DNA of 64,000 bases. Source: Gloeopeniophorella convolvens. Taxonomy: Eukaryota; Basidiomycota; Agaricomycetes; Russulales. The stretch is taken from contig WTXD01000015.1 of assembly GCA_022496205.1 (NCBI GenBank), forward strand, positions 434,001 through 498,000, written 5' to 3'. Made by a program: the position numbers and the translations under genes. The notes beneath the pieces are model-generated. The model saw only the letters and a program-made list of their open reading frames with translations, did not search any database and had not been told where the DNA came from. Numbering within the stretch: position 1 is the first letter of the stretch; each line of letters starts with the position of its first letter. Shown in pieces: positions 25,378-36,129 of the stretch.

Positions 25378-25995
25378 TCAAACTTCCTCCAAGTATCCCT
25401 GGACAATGAGATGCTCGATGTCCGCCCGGCGACCATGAACGCTGTCCCTTCTGAAATCGATCGTGCCAGTTCGGTTTGGATCACTCCGCAGTCGCGCACG
25501 ACGCGCACGAGCGCGTGGAGGTCGCGCGGCGGGTGTGTTACGGACGCCGCGATGTCGAGCTCCGCGGAGAAGTCCCGCGGAAGTCCATGACGGACGTGTT
25601 GTACTCGCGCAGGAAGTCGACCTCGTGCGGCGAGAGGCGCGCGCGCAGGTCCCCGTCTGCGAGCAGCGCGGGCAGCGCGCCGCCGAGCGCCCAGTACATG
25701 TCCTTGAGGCGGTCGAGGCGGTGCAGGTGGTAGGCGAGAAGGCAGCGCTTGTTGCGCAGGACGGCGGTTTGGTACAGCAGGAGCGCAGGCGCGTCACCAG
25801 TGAAGGCGGCGTTGTCTGCCTGAGCGGCGATGGCGTTGTTGATTAATTCCTCGAGGTTGCGCTGTTCGCGGATGACGGTGCGCACGAGGCTGTCGTTGTA
25901 CTTCAAGAGGGTGTCTGTAAGCGTCGATCTACGCGACTCTTGCACAGCTGTGTGGCCAAGTCGCCGAACTGGCGCGATTCGGAGGAGGACATGCG
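25378..25995 (-). pseudogene. PSF1: GINS complex subunit Psf1, frame broken by single-base gaps
   Basis: Psf1 is an essential subunit of the GINS complex, which joins Cdc45 and MCM2-7 to form the replicative helicase in the nucleus. The order of segments is right: FGDLATQL, QESRRSTLTDTLLKYNDSLV, LYQTAVLRNKRCLLAYHLHR, LSPHEVDFLREYNTSVMDF, ELDIAASVTHPPRDLHAL, VRVVRDCGVIQTEL and, at the end, RRADIEHLIVQGYLEEV. These lie in three reading frames. Breaks occur near 25,960, 25,582, 25,470 and between 25,460 and 25,435, and each can be explained by one missing base. Residues between breaks are well conserved, which argues for sequence errors rather than an old pseudogene. The N-terminal Met is not obvious: FGDLA follows a CAG, possibly a splice acceptor. 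Confidence 0.85.
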
Positions 25996-28900
25996 CGTCG
26001 CGATAGTCGCGATCTTCGCAGTGGCCCGGTCAAAAAGTTCGCGGCCACCGAAAGACTAGATGGGAAATATTACGTAATAAATGATTGTCGGCTTTGCGGT
26101 TGTCTCCGAACTGCCCTCGCTTGCTTCGACCACCTCGGAGTCGAGACGCCGTTCAAAGGGCTCCAGTCGCCGGTTTCTGAGTCTGCGACTTGGCACGCAC
26201 ATGCGCGCGGAACGGGCGCACTTCTCTACACCACCGTGGTCCGGTAGTCGGCTAGGTTGCTTGGCGCCTGAATTTGGACGAGTGGCTCAATCCTGACCCT
26301 TGTGGACCCCCGAGTCGCTTTCGATTATCCTGGTGGCCGCAATTTTCGACATACTGCACTGCGCTTAGCATTCTCTTTCTTGCCTACAGGCACGGTCGGA
26401 ACCTTTGATACACAACCCTGTTAGTCTCTCTCCTACACGCGTCTCGGTCTCACGCTAAGCTTCAACCGGCCCCTCCAGCTTCTCGACGCCCATCCTCACA
26501 TATCAAACTCGTTGTCAGTACACGGAAATAACCTTAGATGCTATTCTAATAAACCTTCCTTGGCATGGATAGTCCGCTGCTTGGAGCTCTTCCCTGTTGG
26601 ACATCTCGCCTGCCCTCTGATTGGACTGGCGAAACCTTCTGGTGTACGAGAGGCATGCCTTTGCCTGCTAATATTTCCCTCGGAGGCTATTATGATCCTC
26701 GGCCCTCCAGTTGTTCGTTCCGATGGTGTCTGGACCAATCGCTTCTTTCCCTAGCGTCTTCTCTGAGAGCTCATCTGTAATCTGATCTTTCGCAGAATTC
26801 GAAAACAGTTCGTTTAGCTCTACGCCTATCTCCGAGGACGTCGATCGAAGGTAATAGTCATGCTCAGCTACGCTGTGTCATCACTTCCAGGTCTAATAAG
26901 CACGATTCTTAACCCATGCGCCTTCTCCCTCTGCGGTCGCGCGTTGCCGATTCTTAAGCGACGCGGGGAACTGCTTCCAAGATCAATCTCCGATTGCTAT
27001 GGTTCGACACGTTGAACAGCGGACCGACCAATGAACGATCTCTTCTGCGATTGGTGATGGGACATAGGCCCTGCGCCAGCCCGGATATTGCTCGGATAGT
27101 ACCGTTTTATTATCCTCTGGCCGTAATCATCACATCAATACGTTCATTCACAGCATCAATACAAGAGTGATTATCAGGTAGTATATCGATCTGTATCTGC
27201 TGATGCCAGCGATTGTCCCATCAAGGGAATGAGCAAAGAAATCAGACTAAGTGTATGTGTTGCTTGACCGCAGAAATCATGTCATCCTACGAGATTGTTG
27301 AGATGCTTAGGATGGATATTGAGACGTCCGATGGTAATAGTGCAGTGCATGTTGAGAATGTAGGGGTGGTTTTGTCACGGGCACGGACCAGCGAGAGGGG
27401 CGAGAAGGAGCGCAGAAACGCTAGGTATGAACTGCCATTCTGTCAACGAGGAAGGGTAGAGGATCGTCGTGGGGGCTTCGTATCGTGCTCTATCTTGCGC
27501 TCATGCTTTACCTTGGACACATGCTTTATCTTGTGCTGAGGCTTCGTCTTGTGCTTCGCATGTGGACCAAGGTGACGTTGCTCACGCGGCTTGCAGGGCT
27601 TAGATGGCTTGGGTCGCTTGCGCTTGAAGACTTTGCGGTGCTTAAGCATGAACAGCAGCACAACCGCCAGGGCCCGCAGGCGGTGATGGTGCGGTGTTCT
27701 CAGCGTTGGCCCTCGCCTTGCGGCCCGTGCAAGCTCAGCAGAAGACGGGACAATCATATAGCTCGGAAGGGTGGGCAGCGAAGTGCTTGCTGGTGGGGTT
27801 TAGGGACTGTACGGGGTATGTAGGAGAGAGCTCGAAAACTGAGCTGGGTGGTGAAGATCCTCGGTGCGCAATGGTGCGCTTTTATGCGCCTCGAGTTCCC
27901 TTCTGACCCTTGGTGTAGTTTTGGCACCCCGGACTCGTCGCCTGAACTCTCGCAGGCCCTATGTCGCTGGTCACCTGGCACCTGCTGCACGCTAGCTGGC
28001 CGCTATGCGGTGGCACCATGTACTGCACATGCTACACAGACCCGCTGTTGGTTGGTACTGACCACTACGCTACGCGGCGCCGTCCTACACCTGTAATGGA
28101 GTGAAGCTTCTGTACCCTGCACATGGTAGCGCCCTGCAGAGCCAGTCACTTGTCCTTGCAGATGTGCGTACATGGCGCACCAAAAGACAAAAAGAAGAGA
28201 AACTCCCTGGAAAATGGAATATTTGGAACGCAGTATCATTGTCGACAGCTTGGTCGAGGTGCATGAGCCGGATGACTGAGTGAAAACGGCTGCAGATGTC
28301 GGCTCTTGCGTGGGTTCGTCGTCGGAGGCCGCGATGAGTTGCGCTTGCAGAGGGCCGCGTGCCGGGCGTCTAGACCTCTACTACTGATACCTTGATCGCC
28401 GATCTTCCCCGGGCCAGAATCGGATTCCTTACCAATACTCTAGCACTTGCACTTCCCGAGTACCTGCTCCAAGCATCTTTGCCCAAGCCCTCAAGTAGGC
28501 TTACAATGTAACCGGTGTAAGAGCATATCTCTCTCCGCCGAGAAACTCGAGCGACCTCTGAAGTGCATCGATCACGGCTTTCGGAGATGCGCGCGCTCAT
28601 AGAATCAGAACCACATGAGTAGCAGAACTCGGGTGTGATTTACCTCGGCCAATGGTCCCCCCGAAATTCTATGATTATCATCAGTAATGCTATGCAGTTC
28701 AAGTTTGAGAACAGACCATCACACAGCCATGGAGAGGTCGGGGCCCCTTCCGTAGCTCCAGCTACACAACGGGCTTACGTCGCCCCGACCACATCGGCAA
28801 CACGTTGGCCACAGACACCTGAGGTTTTGCGTTAGTAGTAACGAGGAAATCTGTTGCGCACTTCCCTCACCGCGACAGATAGCAGAGGATAGTAGGCGGC

Positions 28901-29505
28901 GGCGCTGGGGACAGCACGGTCCAACTTCGCTACCGATTCAATAGGATACTAAGATGGAACAGACACTGTCATTCGTCCATGCGACGCCAGCGATTACAAT
29001 ACATAAGTATGAATAAACCAGCATCAGAGAGTGTATGATCCGGACGCCGCGCTCGCGCGCAAGTAGTATGCACAGTGAACGAGCGTGAGACACGAGCAGC
29101 GAGCAGAGACGAGGATTGGGTATTAATGCGGGCGCATGCGCGGGTAGAGATAAATAGCTACAAGGGGGGGATTCGATCAATCTGGCCGAGACAAGAGAAG
29201 AGAGAAAGGGTAATAGAGCTACACGTTGTACGGAACCGAGGCGCGATTAGAGAACACGAGGCAGATGGGGGTGAAAGAGATACACATATATAGATAGCGT
29301 GAAGGCTGGTATTTGCGTGAGTGTCCACCGCCGGTGGGGGCGGGCTGCTCGAGGCTTCTTGTTCTTGTGTATATATATATCAACTTGAAGGTGCATGCGC
29401 GGAAGCGAGAAGAGACGAGACGCAAGAAATGGGAGCTCCGACGGTATATATATAGTTGCTGGATGTTGTGCGTGGTGCAAGAATGCGGCGTGCGGCGTGC
29501 TCGTT
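25996..29505. other. Intergenic stretch, mostly unassigned
   Basis: No confident gene. It includes a low-complexity basic open frame at 27,443-27,757 (separate entry). Near the right end are (TA)n microsatellites (about 29,370-29,381 and 29,443-29,452) just beyond the stop codon of the HMG-box gene, probably in its 3' UTR. Confidence 0.4.
27443..27757 (-). CDS. Possible small Lys/His-rich protein, unrecognised
   Basis: A 104-residue open frame. It has a short hydrophobic stretch, LRALAVVLLFML, at about residues 27-38. A strikingly basic low-complexity tail follows, with K, H, R and P in loose repeats such as KHKTKPQHKIKH and SKVKHERKIEHDTK. I recognise no family. The opposite strand reads as a leucine-rich frame, as expected from the codon pattern. 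It could be a genuine small secreted or membrane-anchored basic protein, or an accident of an imperfect repeat. Expression data would decide. Confidence 0.25.
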   Translation of the reverse strand: MIVPSSAELARAARRGPTLRTPHHHRLRALAVVLLFMLKHRKVFKRKRPKPSKPCKPREQRHLGPHAKHKTKPQHKIKHVSKVKHERKIEHDTKPPRRSSTLPR

Positions 29506-31040
29506 TCAGAATTCGTTAATCATGTCGTTGAAGGAGAAGCCGGCGTCGACGGGCACCGCGACGGGCGCCGGGATCGGGTGCGGCACCTGGAACGCCTCGG
29601 TGAACATGTGCTCCGGGATGTCGAACGAGAGCGGCGGCATCTCGGGCACGGCGTAGGAGAGCCCCATGTCCGGCGCGATGTTGAAGCTCGCGAGGCCCTG
29701 CGAGTACGCGGCCATGTCCATGTCGAGCGGCCCGGGCGTGCTCTTGCTCGGCGCATCGTACATGCGCTGCGGCTGCGGAGCGTGCAGGGGAAGCGAGAAG
29801 TCCGAGGGCGCGGGAGAGCCGGAGTAGCTCGAGGACGGGTCAGAGTGTGACGAGCTGGGGATGAACGAGTACGGGTCCATCGAGGCCGAGGGGAACGCGC
29901 TGTGGGAGTCAAACGCCGCCACGTTGTCAAGGGGCGAGATCGACAGCTCGTGTGGGGAGGCGCCGTTCGGGAGGGAGCCGAACATGGTGCCGAGGTCGAA
30001 CGAGCCAGGGAAGGAGTTGTCCAAGTACGAGCCGTTGAACAGAGACGAGTTGATCTCGGGGAGCGGCGACGGCTCGCGCGGCATGTTGAACGGCTCAGTC
30101 CAGGAGCGGAACATCGCAGGCGCGGCACTGGATGGGCGACGGGGAGGGTGTACCGGGGGAGGGCCAGGTGCTGGGGGGACTGGGGGCGCGAAGGCTGAAC
30201 AACGGCAGAGCAGGGATGGCGATCGGGAACGCGTTCGGGAGTGGGACAGAAGAAGGCCGACGGGGGATGTTGAGAGGGGTCGCAGACCGCATGCGATCGA
30301 GACGCTTGACGGCGGCCGCGAGTTCCTCACCCTTCATGCCCTCGAGGAGAAGCTGCGCCACGTCTTCACAGCGCTGCTCGTCCTCTGCAGGCAGAAGTGC
30401 CTTGGGCTTCTTCTCCTTGTTCTTGTTGTGAACGGGGCGGAAGCGGTAGTCAGGGTACATCTGCTTGTGCTCAGCCTTTGCGTGCTTAGCCTTGATCTCC
30501 CAAACGCGCTTCTCCTCCAGAGGCAATGCGCGCCAGCAGTTTCCTAAAATAGCGTGGGAATAAGTGTCCGCGGAATCAGAATGGTCTGATGATGCGATAT
30601 TCACCAATGATCTTGGAGAGCGACCCGTGGTTCGTCTCAATCGACCCGGGGACGTGCTTTTGGCGAACAAAGTCGGCGCGGAAGAGCATGAATGCGTTCG
30701 GGGGACGCGGGATGTAGCCCTGCGAGCGACGCTTGCCAGGGGGGCAGCGCTTGCGCGTCGGTGGGGCGGGGTTCAAGGCCGGTGGGAAGAGCGTTGATGA
30801 GGGCGATGAAGGTTCCGAGTCAAGTCCGTCATTCTCGGGTTCCACGAATGTTACGGGGGTTACGTTGGGGGCGAAGGTGACACCTTTTGGCGAGGTCTGA
30901 GGAATGGCGTAGTTGCCATGCTTGAGAGAGTTGACAGAGACTAGGCAGGTCTATGAGGACAGGGAGAACTGATGACATGATAAGAACATACGAAGGGCGA
31001 GCGATGAGCGTCTGCGACGCGAGTTGCGGACAGCTGGCAT
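29506..31040 (-). CDS. HMG-box transcription factor (MATA_HMG type), one frameshift
   Basis: Nuclear sequence-specific regulator of the fungal mating-type/Ste11/Rox1-like HMG group. Exons: 31040-30992, 30940-30605, 30543-29506. The start MPAVRNSRRRRSSLAL, followed by the short segment KGVTFAPNVTPVTF, is typical of basidiomycete members. The HMG box spans about residues 93-165: YIPRPPNAFMLFRADFVRQK, SKIIGNCWRALPLEEKRVWE and AEHKQMYPDYRFRP. The rest is Ser/Pro-rich, resembling activation domains, and ends FSFNDMINEF. Between about 30,100 and 30,200, in a run of C residues, the frame shifts by one base. No plausible intron fixes it. This is probably a homopolymer error, otherwise a recent lesion. 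Confidence 0.85.
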
Positions 31041-33659
31041 GTCTGCAGACGAGCATGAGGCCAGGCAAGAGAACAGCAGTCGAGGGGAACATACCTAATC
31101 GAGCGAAACAAAAAATGAGGGAAGGGGGAGTGGGGGAGTGTAGGAAGCCGGGAACAAAAAGGCTTATTGTTGTGTTCCCTTATATCAGGAACGACTGTGG
31201 AGGGGAAGCGAGACCAGCTGAGAGGACCAGCGGAGAATAGCCTCGGATCGCGCGCTCGGCCCGTCAACAAACTCATTTCACTCCTCGGCCTCCCCCCATC
31301 AATTCCCTCCCTTCTCCCATCTCCTCCCAATCCTGTGCCCTGCATCCATCCCAGCTCTCTGATCTGCCCTGTTCGCCTCACCACAGCTCTGTTCAGGATG
31401 CACGCCCGACCAACCCACCCGCGAACCTTAGTGCACCCACCGCCCGCTCTGGGAGCCTGGCGGACTTCGTGCTTCCCCTACTGCCTTTTCGGGACGTTAG
31501 TTTGTTCAAGGATGGGGCTCCCTTGTCTGGACCCTTATCCTTCCGCACACGCTTATGCGCTCATGTGCCCGCCCCAATGGACTTCCCTGCCCTTTCGATC
31601 AGAACAACACCCTCCACTTTCGTCTTTTCACAGCAGCCGACAGTCTTCGCCGCCGGGACCCGCTCTCCGTGCGACCCTGCTTCCCCCAACGCCTCCCTAC
31701 AGTTCACTGGGTGCAGCGGCGCTCGGGGGTGGACCCTGGTGGACATTACGGAACGGGCCTGGCTTCTGCATAATGACATCCCGCGCGCACCATGTCCGCA
31801 GAGGTCCGCAGCCCGCCTCCTCCGAGATCCTGCCACGTTGACTGGCGGGCTGCATGTCAGCGTCCGCACGAGACCCCGTTCGATGTGTCATGCCTTTCGT
31901 GCGAGTACGTGGCCTTTAGGAGCTCCCCGGGCGAAAGACGTCCCAGGCGAGGCTTCCAAGCCCGGGCGTCCTCGTGCATTTTCCATTGGACGTTCTGCGA
32001 CACCCTACGTCGTGTGGGAGCTCGTGAGCACCGCGCACGCGATGCATAGGACGCCTCGGGACCTGGCGCGGTGCCACGCCGCCCAATCAACGCCCGCCAT
32101 TTGCGCCTTGGCGCCTGCTGTCTGATTCTCCGGAACCCCGCTGGTTGGGCACCCGGCCCTCCGCAGACGTCCCCCGCCCTATCCCCAGAGCGCGCCAGGC
32201 CCTTGCGTCCATTCCAGCACCCACAACTCCCTGCGCAACCATCACATCGTCGCCACCATGCATGCCGCAAATCCTAAGTCAACAAGCCTTGTATGTGTTT
32301 AGGCACGCCCTTGTACTTGGCCGCGCGCCAGCAGCCACAATCGATTATAGTTCAGCTTCGCAGGACCTTTGTTCCCAAGAAAGCCCGCGATCCTAGTCCG
32401 CACAGAACTTTAATGCCCTGCGTTTCACCTCCTCGCTGGCTCGCGCTATGGCGACGCGCCGATCTGGCTGAGCGGGGTGTACCTTCTGTAATGTACAAGG
32501 GAGACACGAGGATCCGGGGGATCTGTGTATCTGCCCCCAGATCGGACTTCGGTGCCTGTGTGCCCTCCGTCCGCGCTAAAGTTCGTCGCGCCCGTGATGC
32601 GCGTGGGTCGTTGAGTGTCTCTGCTCCCGCATCGGGTCTTTGGCAGCGACAAGACGTCGCACTGCAAGCCGCGGTGGGGCCTTGCACTGCACCGGCACCA
32701 AGGTGGTAGACCGCTCGTGAATGAATGAGAGCCATGTCCAGATGATCTCGTCCCCGCGCTGCCCGCAAAAGCACCCGGGGGGCTGGTGGATATCTAGATG
32801 ACCTAGCCTGTGTGCAATCCAGCTAGCACAGCTGCGATCCACGTGCGTGCCAATCCTTCCCGCAAAAGCTGCGTTCGGCCGTCTGCCTCACTCTGCCTGT
32901 GCAGCTCACATTCACATGAACGTTTACTACTCGTGTAGAATATATGGTTCTCTTTGATCCTATCTATACCAAGCTGTTCTTATCACCGTAGCATGTTTGG
33001 TGCCACCAGGAGTTCCGGGATGGCCGCAGGACGTGATGTTGAATGCACTGGGATAGCTCGCGCGCTCAATTGCCAGAGTTGATTAGAGGCTATACAGTAG
33101 GATCGCTGTGTGTGCCACTTTTGAGAGCTTCTTGTGATGACCCTGCGGCCTACAAGGGTCTGCGTGGTAGTGTGAGGTTGAACGGGCTCTGAGCAGTGCA
33201 TTGAAGTTCTGAAGTGGCATGCTGTGACTGCGGCGCTGCCAGTGAGCGTGGGAATGGAACGGGCCGGCAGGCCCCGCCGCCTGTTCGGGCAGAATCGGTC
33301 GGCCTGCTCGGGCTTGCCTTTGACCTTGGACGTGACTGGCATCATGGTGCGTCTTTCCTGTGCTGTAGCGTTCATCAACGACATGCGGCTTTCTCTGCCT
33401 CTCTGAATCTCTCAAGGGGCTGTACATGCTCGCTCGCTGTACCAGACAGGCTCCGGGCATCCAATATAACGCCACTTTGCTTACAACTGGGCGAGATTGA
33501 AGTCCAACAACTTTGGCGCACAAACTCGCTCTTGAAGGCGATGTCACGCAAGTTCCTATACCTCTATCCCGGACTTCTCGGGGCTGATCATACCTGTAGT
33601 ATTTCTGAGAAGCCGCCGCGGTAGCACACACAAGCTGTTGCGGTATTCGGCTCCCAACG
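31041..33659. other. Long upstream region of the HMG-box gene, then unassigned
   Basis: Open frames on both strands (up to 224 codons at 31,167-31,841) are Pro/Ser-rich and show no family features. The CT-rich composition fits a long fungal 5' UTR and promoter. I see no other gene. Confidence 0.4.
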
Positions 33660-33851
33660 GTACTGCGACCCGCCCATGACATCACCGCCCGCATTGATTT
33701 GCGGTTGCGCCGTATTTCGCCAGAAGCACTGCTACCATGCTCGCTACTGCTATCTATATCCCACGAGAATTCAATTCTGGATCTTCTTTGCCTCGTAGAG
33801 CAACTAGCTAGTCGACACGCCTCATCTGGACGCCGCAGGCCATTGACTCAC

Positions 33852-34310
33852 CAGGACTCGCCTTACGCGACCGGTGGTGGCCGGCGCTGGTTTGGCTATC
33901 CAAGCTCTCGCGCCGCCAAGGCGCCGCCGATTGGTGGTGTTTAAAATCGTTTATAAAAGTACGATGGGCGCGAGAGTTCGAAGTCGCGTGGCGTCGCGCG
34001 CTGCGTTGGTAGGAATCGGGCAGCTGCTCGCGAACCCCAAGCCAGGTCAGTACTATAACTTACGAGCGGTACGCTCTCAGGAATCGGTCAGCTGACCATC
34101 CGCTCTGCTCAGGAATTTTCGGCGCGGGTGTCGCAGCTCGCCCGCGGCTGTGCTGGCCGTCGAGGGGCGTTGCATGCCTGGGACCCCTATACCCCTGGCA
34201 GGGGAGGAGATAAAGGACGGCCAGCGGGTCTCCTGAATCCCAATTTTTTTCTCCCCCTGCCAGGGTCGCACGCGTTCGCGTTGTCCACCCACCCTCGCCT
34301 TTCACCTCAC
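33852..34310. other. 459-bp segment absent from the sister duplicate
   Basis: Flanked on both sides by CTCAC (33,847-33,851 and 34,306-34,310), which occurs once at the matching point in unit 2. This fits an insertion with a 5-bp target duplication. Inside is a 12-bp perfect inverted repeat (34,193-34,204 with 34,254-34,265), whose arm reads CCCTGGCAGGGG. No terminal inverted repeats or coding sequence are seen. A deletion in unit 2 is the alternative. Confidence 0.5.
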
Positions 34311-34603
34311 GCGAGGCGCAAGGTGGTCGATCCTTGTGGGCGCACTGAACAGCGGTAATTAACACCTAGAGCCACAAATTTTCAATATCGTACGCGGCAC
34401 CCTCCACGACACAGTCCCGCTTGTAATCTATCCTGCAATCGCATCGATTACCGGCGACTTGTGGCTGGTTGGCACGAACCGTGGCAATCTGCGTTGCGGT
34501 GTGTCCGGCTTGAAGCCAGCCACCAGAAGACACATCCACGGTCCCCATAAATTTCCTCGCCAAAGCGCAAATATCTCACCACATTCTGCGTCTCCACAAC
34601 ACC

Positions 34604-35917
34604 ATGACCATCAGCACCACAGCCGCTGCCTGCCTCATCGACGCTGCGCCTGCGAGCTTCAGGCCCGAGATAGCGACTCAGGGCAAACTGAGTGAGTGTT
34701 CCCCGGAATACCGCCGTTCGGCGCGCCTCATGCATCCTCAGCTGTTGTGGCACAAGAGACTTCAGTCAAAAGCACGGAGTCAATCGATGAGGCTACGGAC
34801 GATGAGGATGACACGTTCTGGGAGACGCCAATGCCACCTAGCCTCGAAGACTATATCCCGCCGGAATCACTTCCTGAGGTCATTGCCGTGCGAGACGGGG
34901 ACACACTTACGACTACCAACTTCTCCATCCTTGCTGATAATCAAAAATTCGCCAGTGGCATCTGGGAGACGTTCACCGACCGCAACGCGATCACTTTCGT
35001 GCGGAAGTACCCCCCGCTCGCACCAACCCCTGTAGAGAAGATAGGTACGGCCTCCCTTCCTTCGACCCGATACCATGTACTCAGACCTGTGGGGGCAAAC
35101 ATAGGCGCTCCAGGGGACACCGCGCAGGCTAGTCCTGCCCGAGACGCTTCCACTGCCTCCTTAGATCTCCGCAACCCAACTCACCTCGGCCGCGGCAACC
35201 ACTCCGCGGTCTGGCTCGCCCCGCTCACCCTGCCCCCCGCCACCTCCGTGGCATCGGACACACCGCCCGCCCCGCGCGCCGTGGCGGTGAAGCTCGCGAC
35301 CTGGGAACCCTGCGAGCGCAGGATGCTCGCGCACGAGGCGCGCGTCTACTCCGCGTTCCCCCGCGCGCTGCAAGACGCGCCCGACGCGGCGGTGCCCAAG
35401 TTCTACGGCTACTACGAGCCCGTGTTCGACGCGGCGCGCATCAACATGCGGGGATTCCACCGCTCGGGGCGTGCGGACGCCGCAAGTCGCATACAGATGC
35501 TCCTCACGAAGATCAGCCCGATTCTGCTCATCGAGCACTGCGGCCAGCCCGTCGCCGTGCGCCGGCGCTCGACCGCGGACAAGTAAGCGCGCCGTTTCAG
35601 GGTCTTTTCCGTCCGTCCGGTGCGCTGACCATGGGCGGTCCCGCAGCCGAGCGATCCTCGCGCTGATAGACCGCGTGCACGGCGCGGGCTTCGTCCAGGG
35701 CTCCTTCTACCAGCGCAACGTGCTCGTGCAGCCCGGTCCGCTCGACAAGCCACACGGGGAGCGCTCGCTCGAACAGCCGTCGTTCCGGATCATCGATTTT
35801 GGCCGCGGGATGTGCGAGAGCGTCGACCGGGATGGCGCAGAATATCTAGATGACGAGATCGAGTACGAGCGGTCGCATACGCGACGAGTGATTGAGGGTA
35901 GAGAACGCTGGGACTGA
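34604..35917 (+). CDS. Protein-kinase-like (PKL) fold protein, copy 1
   Basis: Kinase-fold protein of a basidiomycete-expanded family; activity uncertain. Three exons (34604-34691, 34742-35582, 35647-35917) join in frame to 399 residues. Visible elements: an acidic N-terminal region (EATDDEDD), a glycine-loop-like GRGNHSAVWLAPL at about residue 178, the lysine strand AVKLATWEP at about 210, FYGYYEP, the hinge-like ILLIEHCGQPV, then GFVQGSFYQRNVLV and FRIIDFGRGM at about 356. The metal-binding DFG and the catalytic-loop Asn are present. The Asp of the usual HxD catalytic loop is replaced (QGSFYQRN), so phosphotransfer is doubtful. It may be a pseudokinase. This is the intact member of a tandem pair. 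Confidence 0.82.
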
Positions 35918-36129
35918 GGTAGTTTCTAGATTTTGGGTTCTGCCCGGTTGTACGAGGTGGCGTATATTCTGTTCATAGATAGATCTGCTAGAGGTGTATT
36001 GATTCTCGCATTTGTTCATTGTCGGATGATTACGTGATTGTGCTAGAGCGGGAATTTTCGGTGAGGCTGCGAGGAGACTTAATTCCGGATCTCAGGACTT
36101 CTCCCTCTGAACCAATCCAATCACCTCCC

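Larger units (their letters stand above)
33660..36060. repeat. Tandem duplication A, unit 1 (kinase-like gene)
   Basis: Matches 36,130-38,340 along most of its length, from the segment CGCCCATGACATCACC through GAGCAACTAGCT, CCTCATCTGGACGCCGCAG and the kinase-like coding region to its 3' flank. Unit 1 has about 459 bp (33,852-34,310) that unit 2 lacks. Confidence 0.85.

Noticed and set aside
31167..31841. 224-codon Pro/Ser-rich frame on the plus strand
   Set aside because: Lies in the CT-rich upstream region of the HMG-box gene, overlaps other equally open frames and has no recognisable domain.
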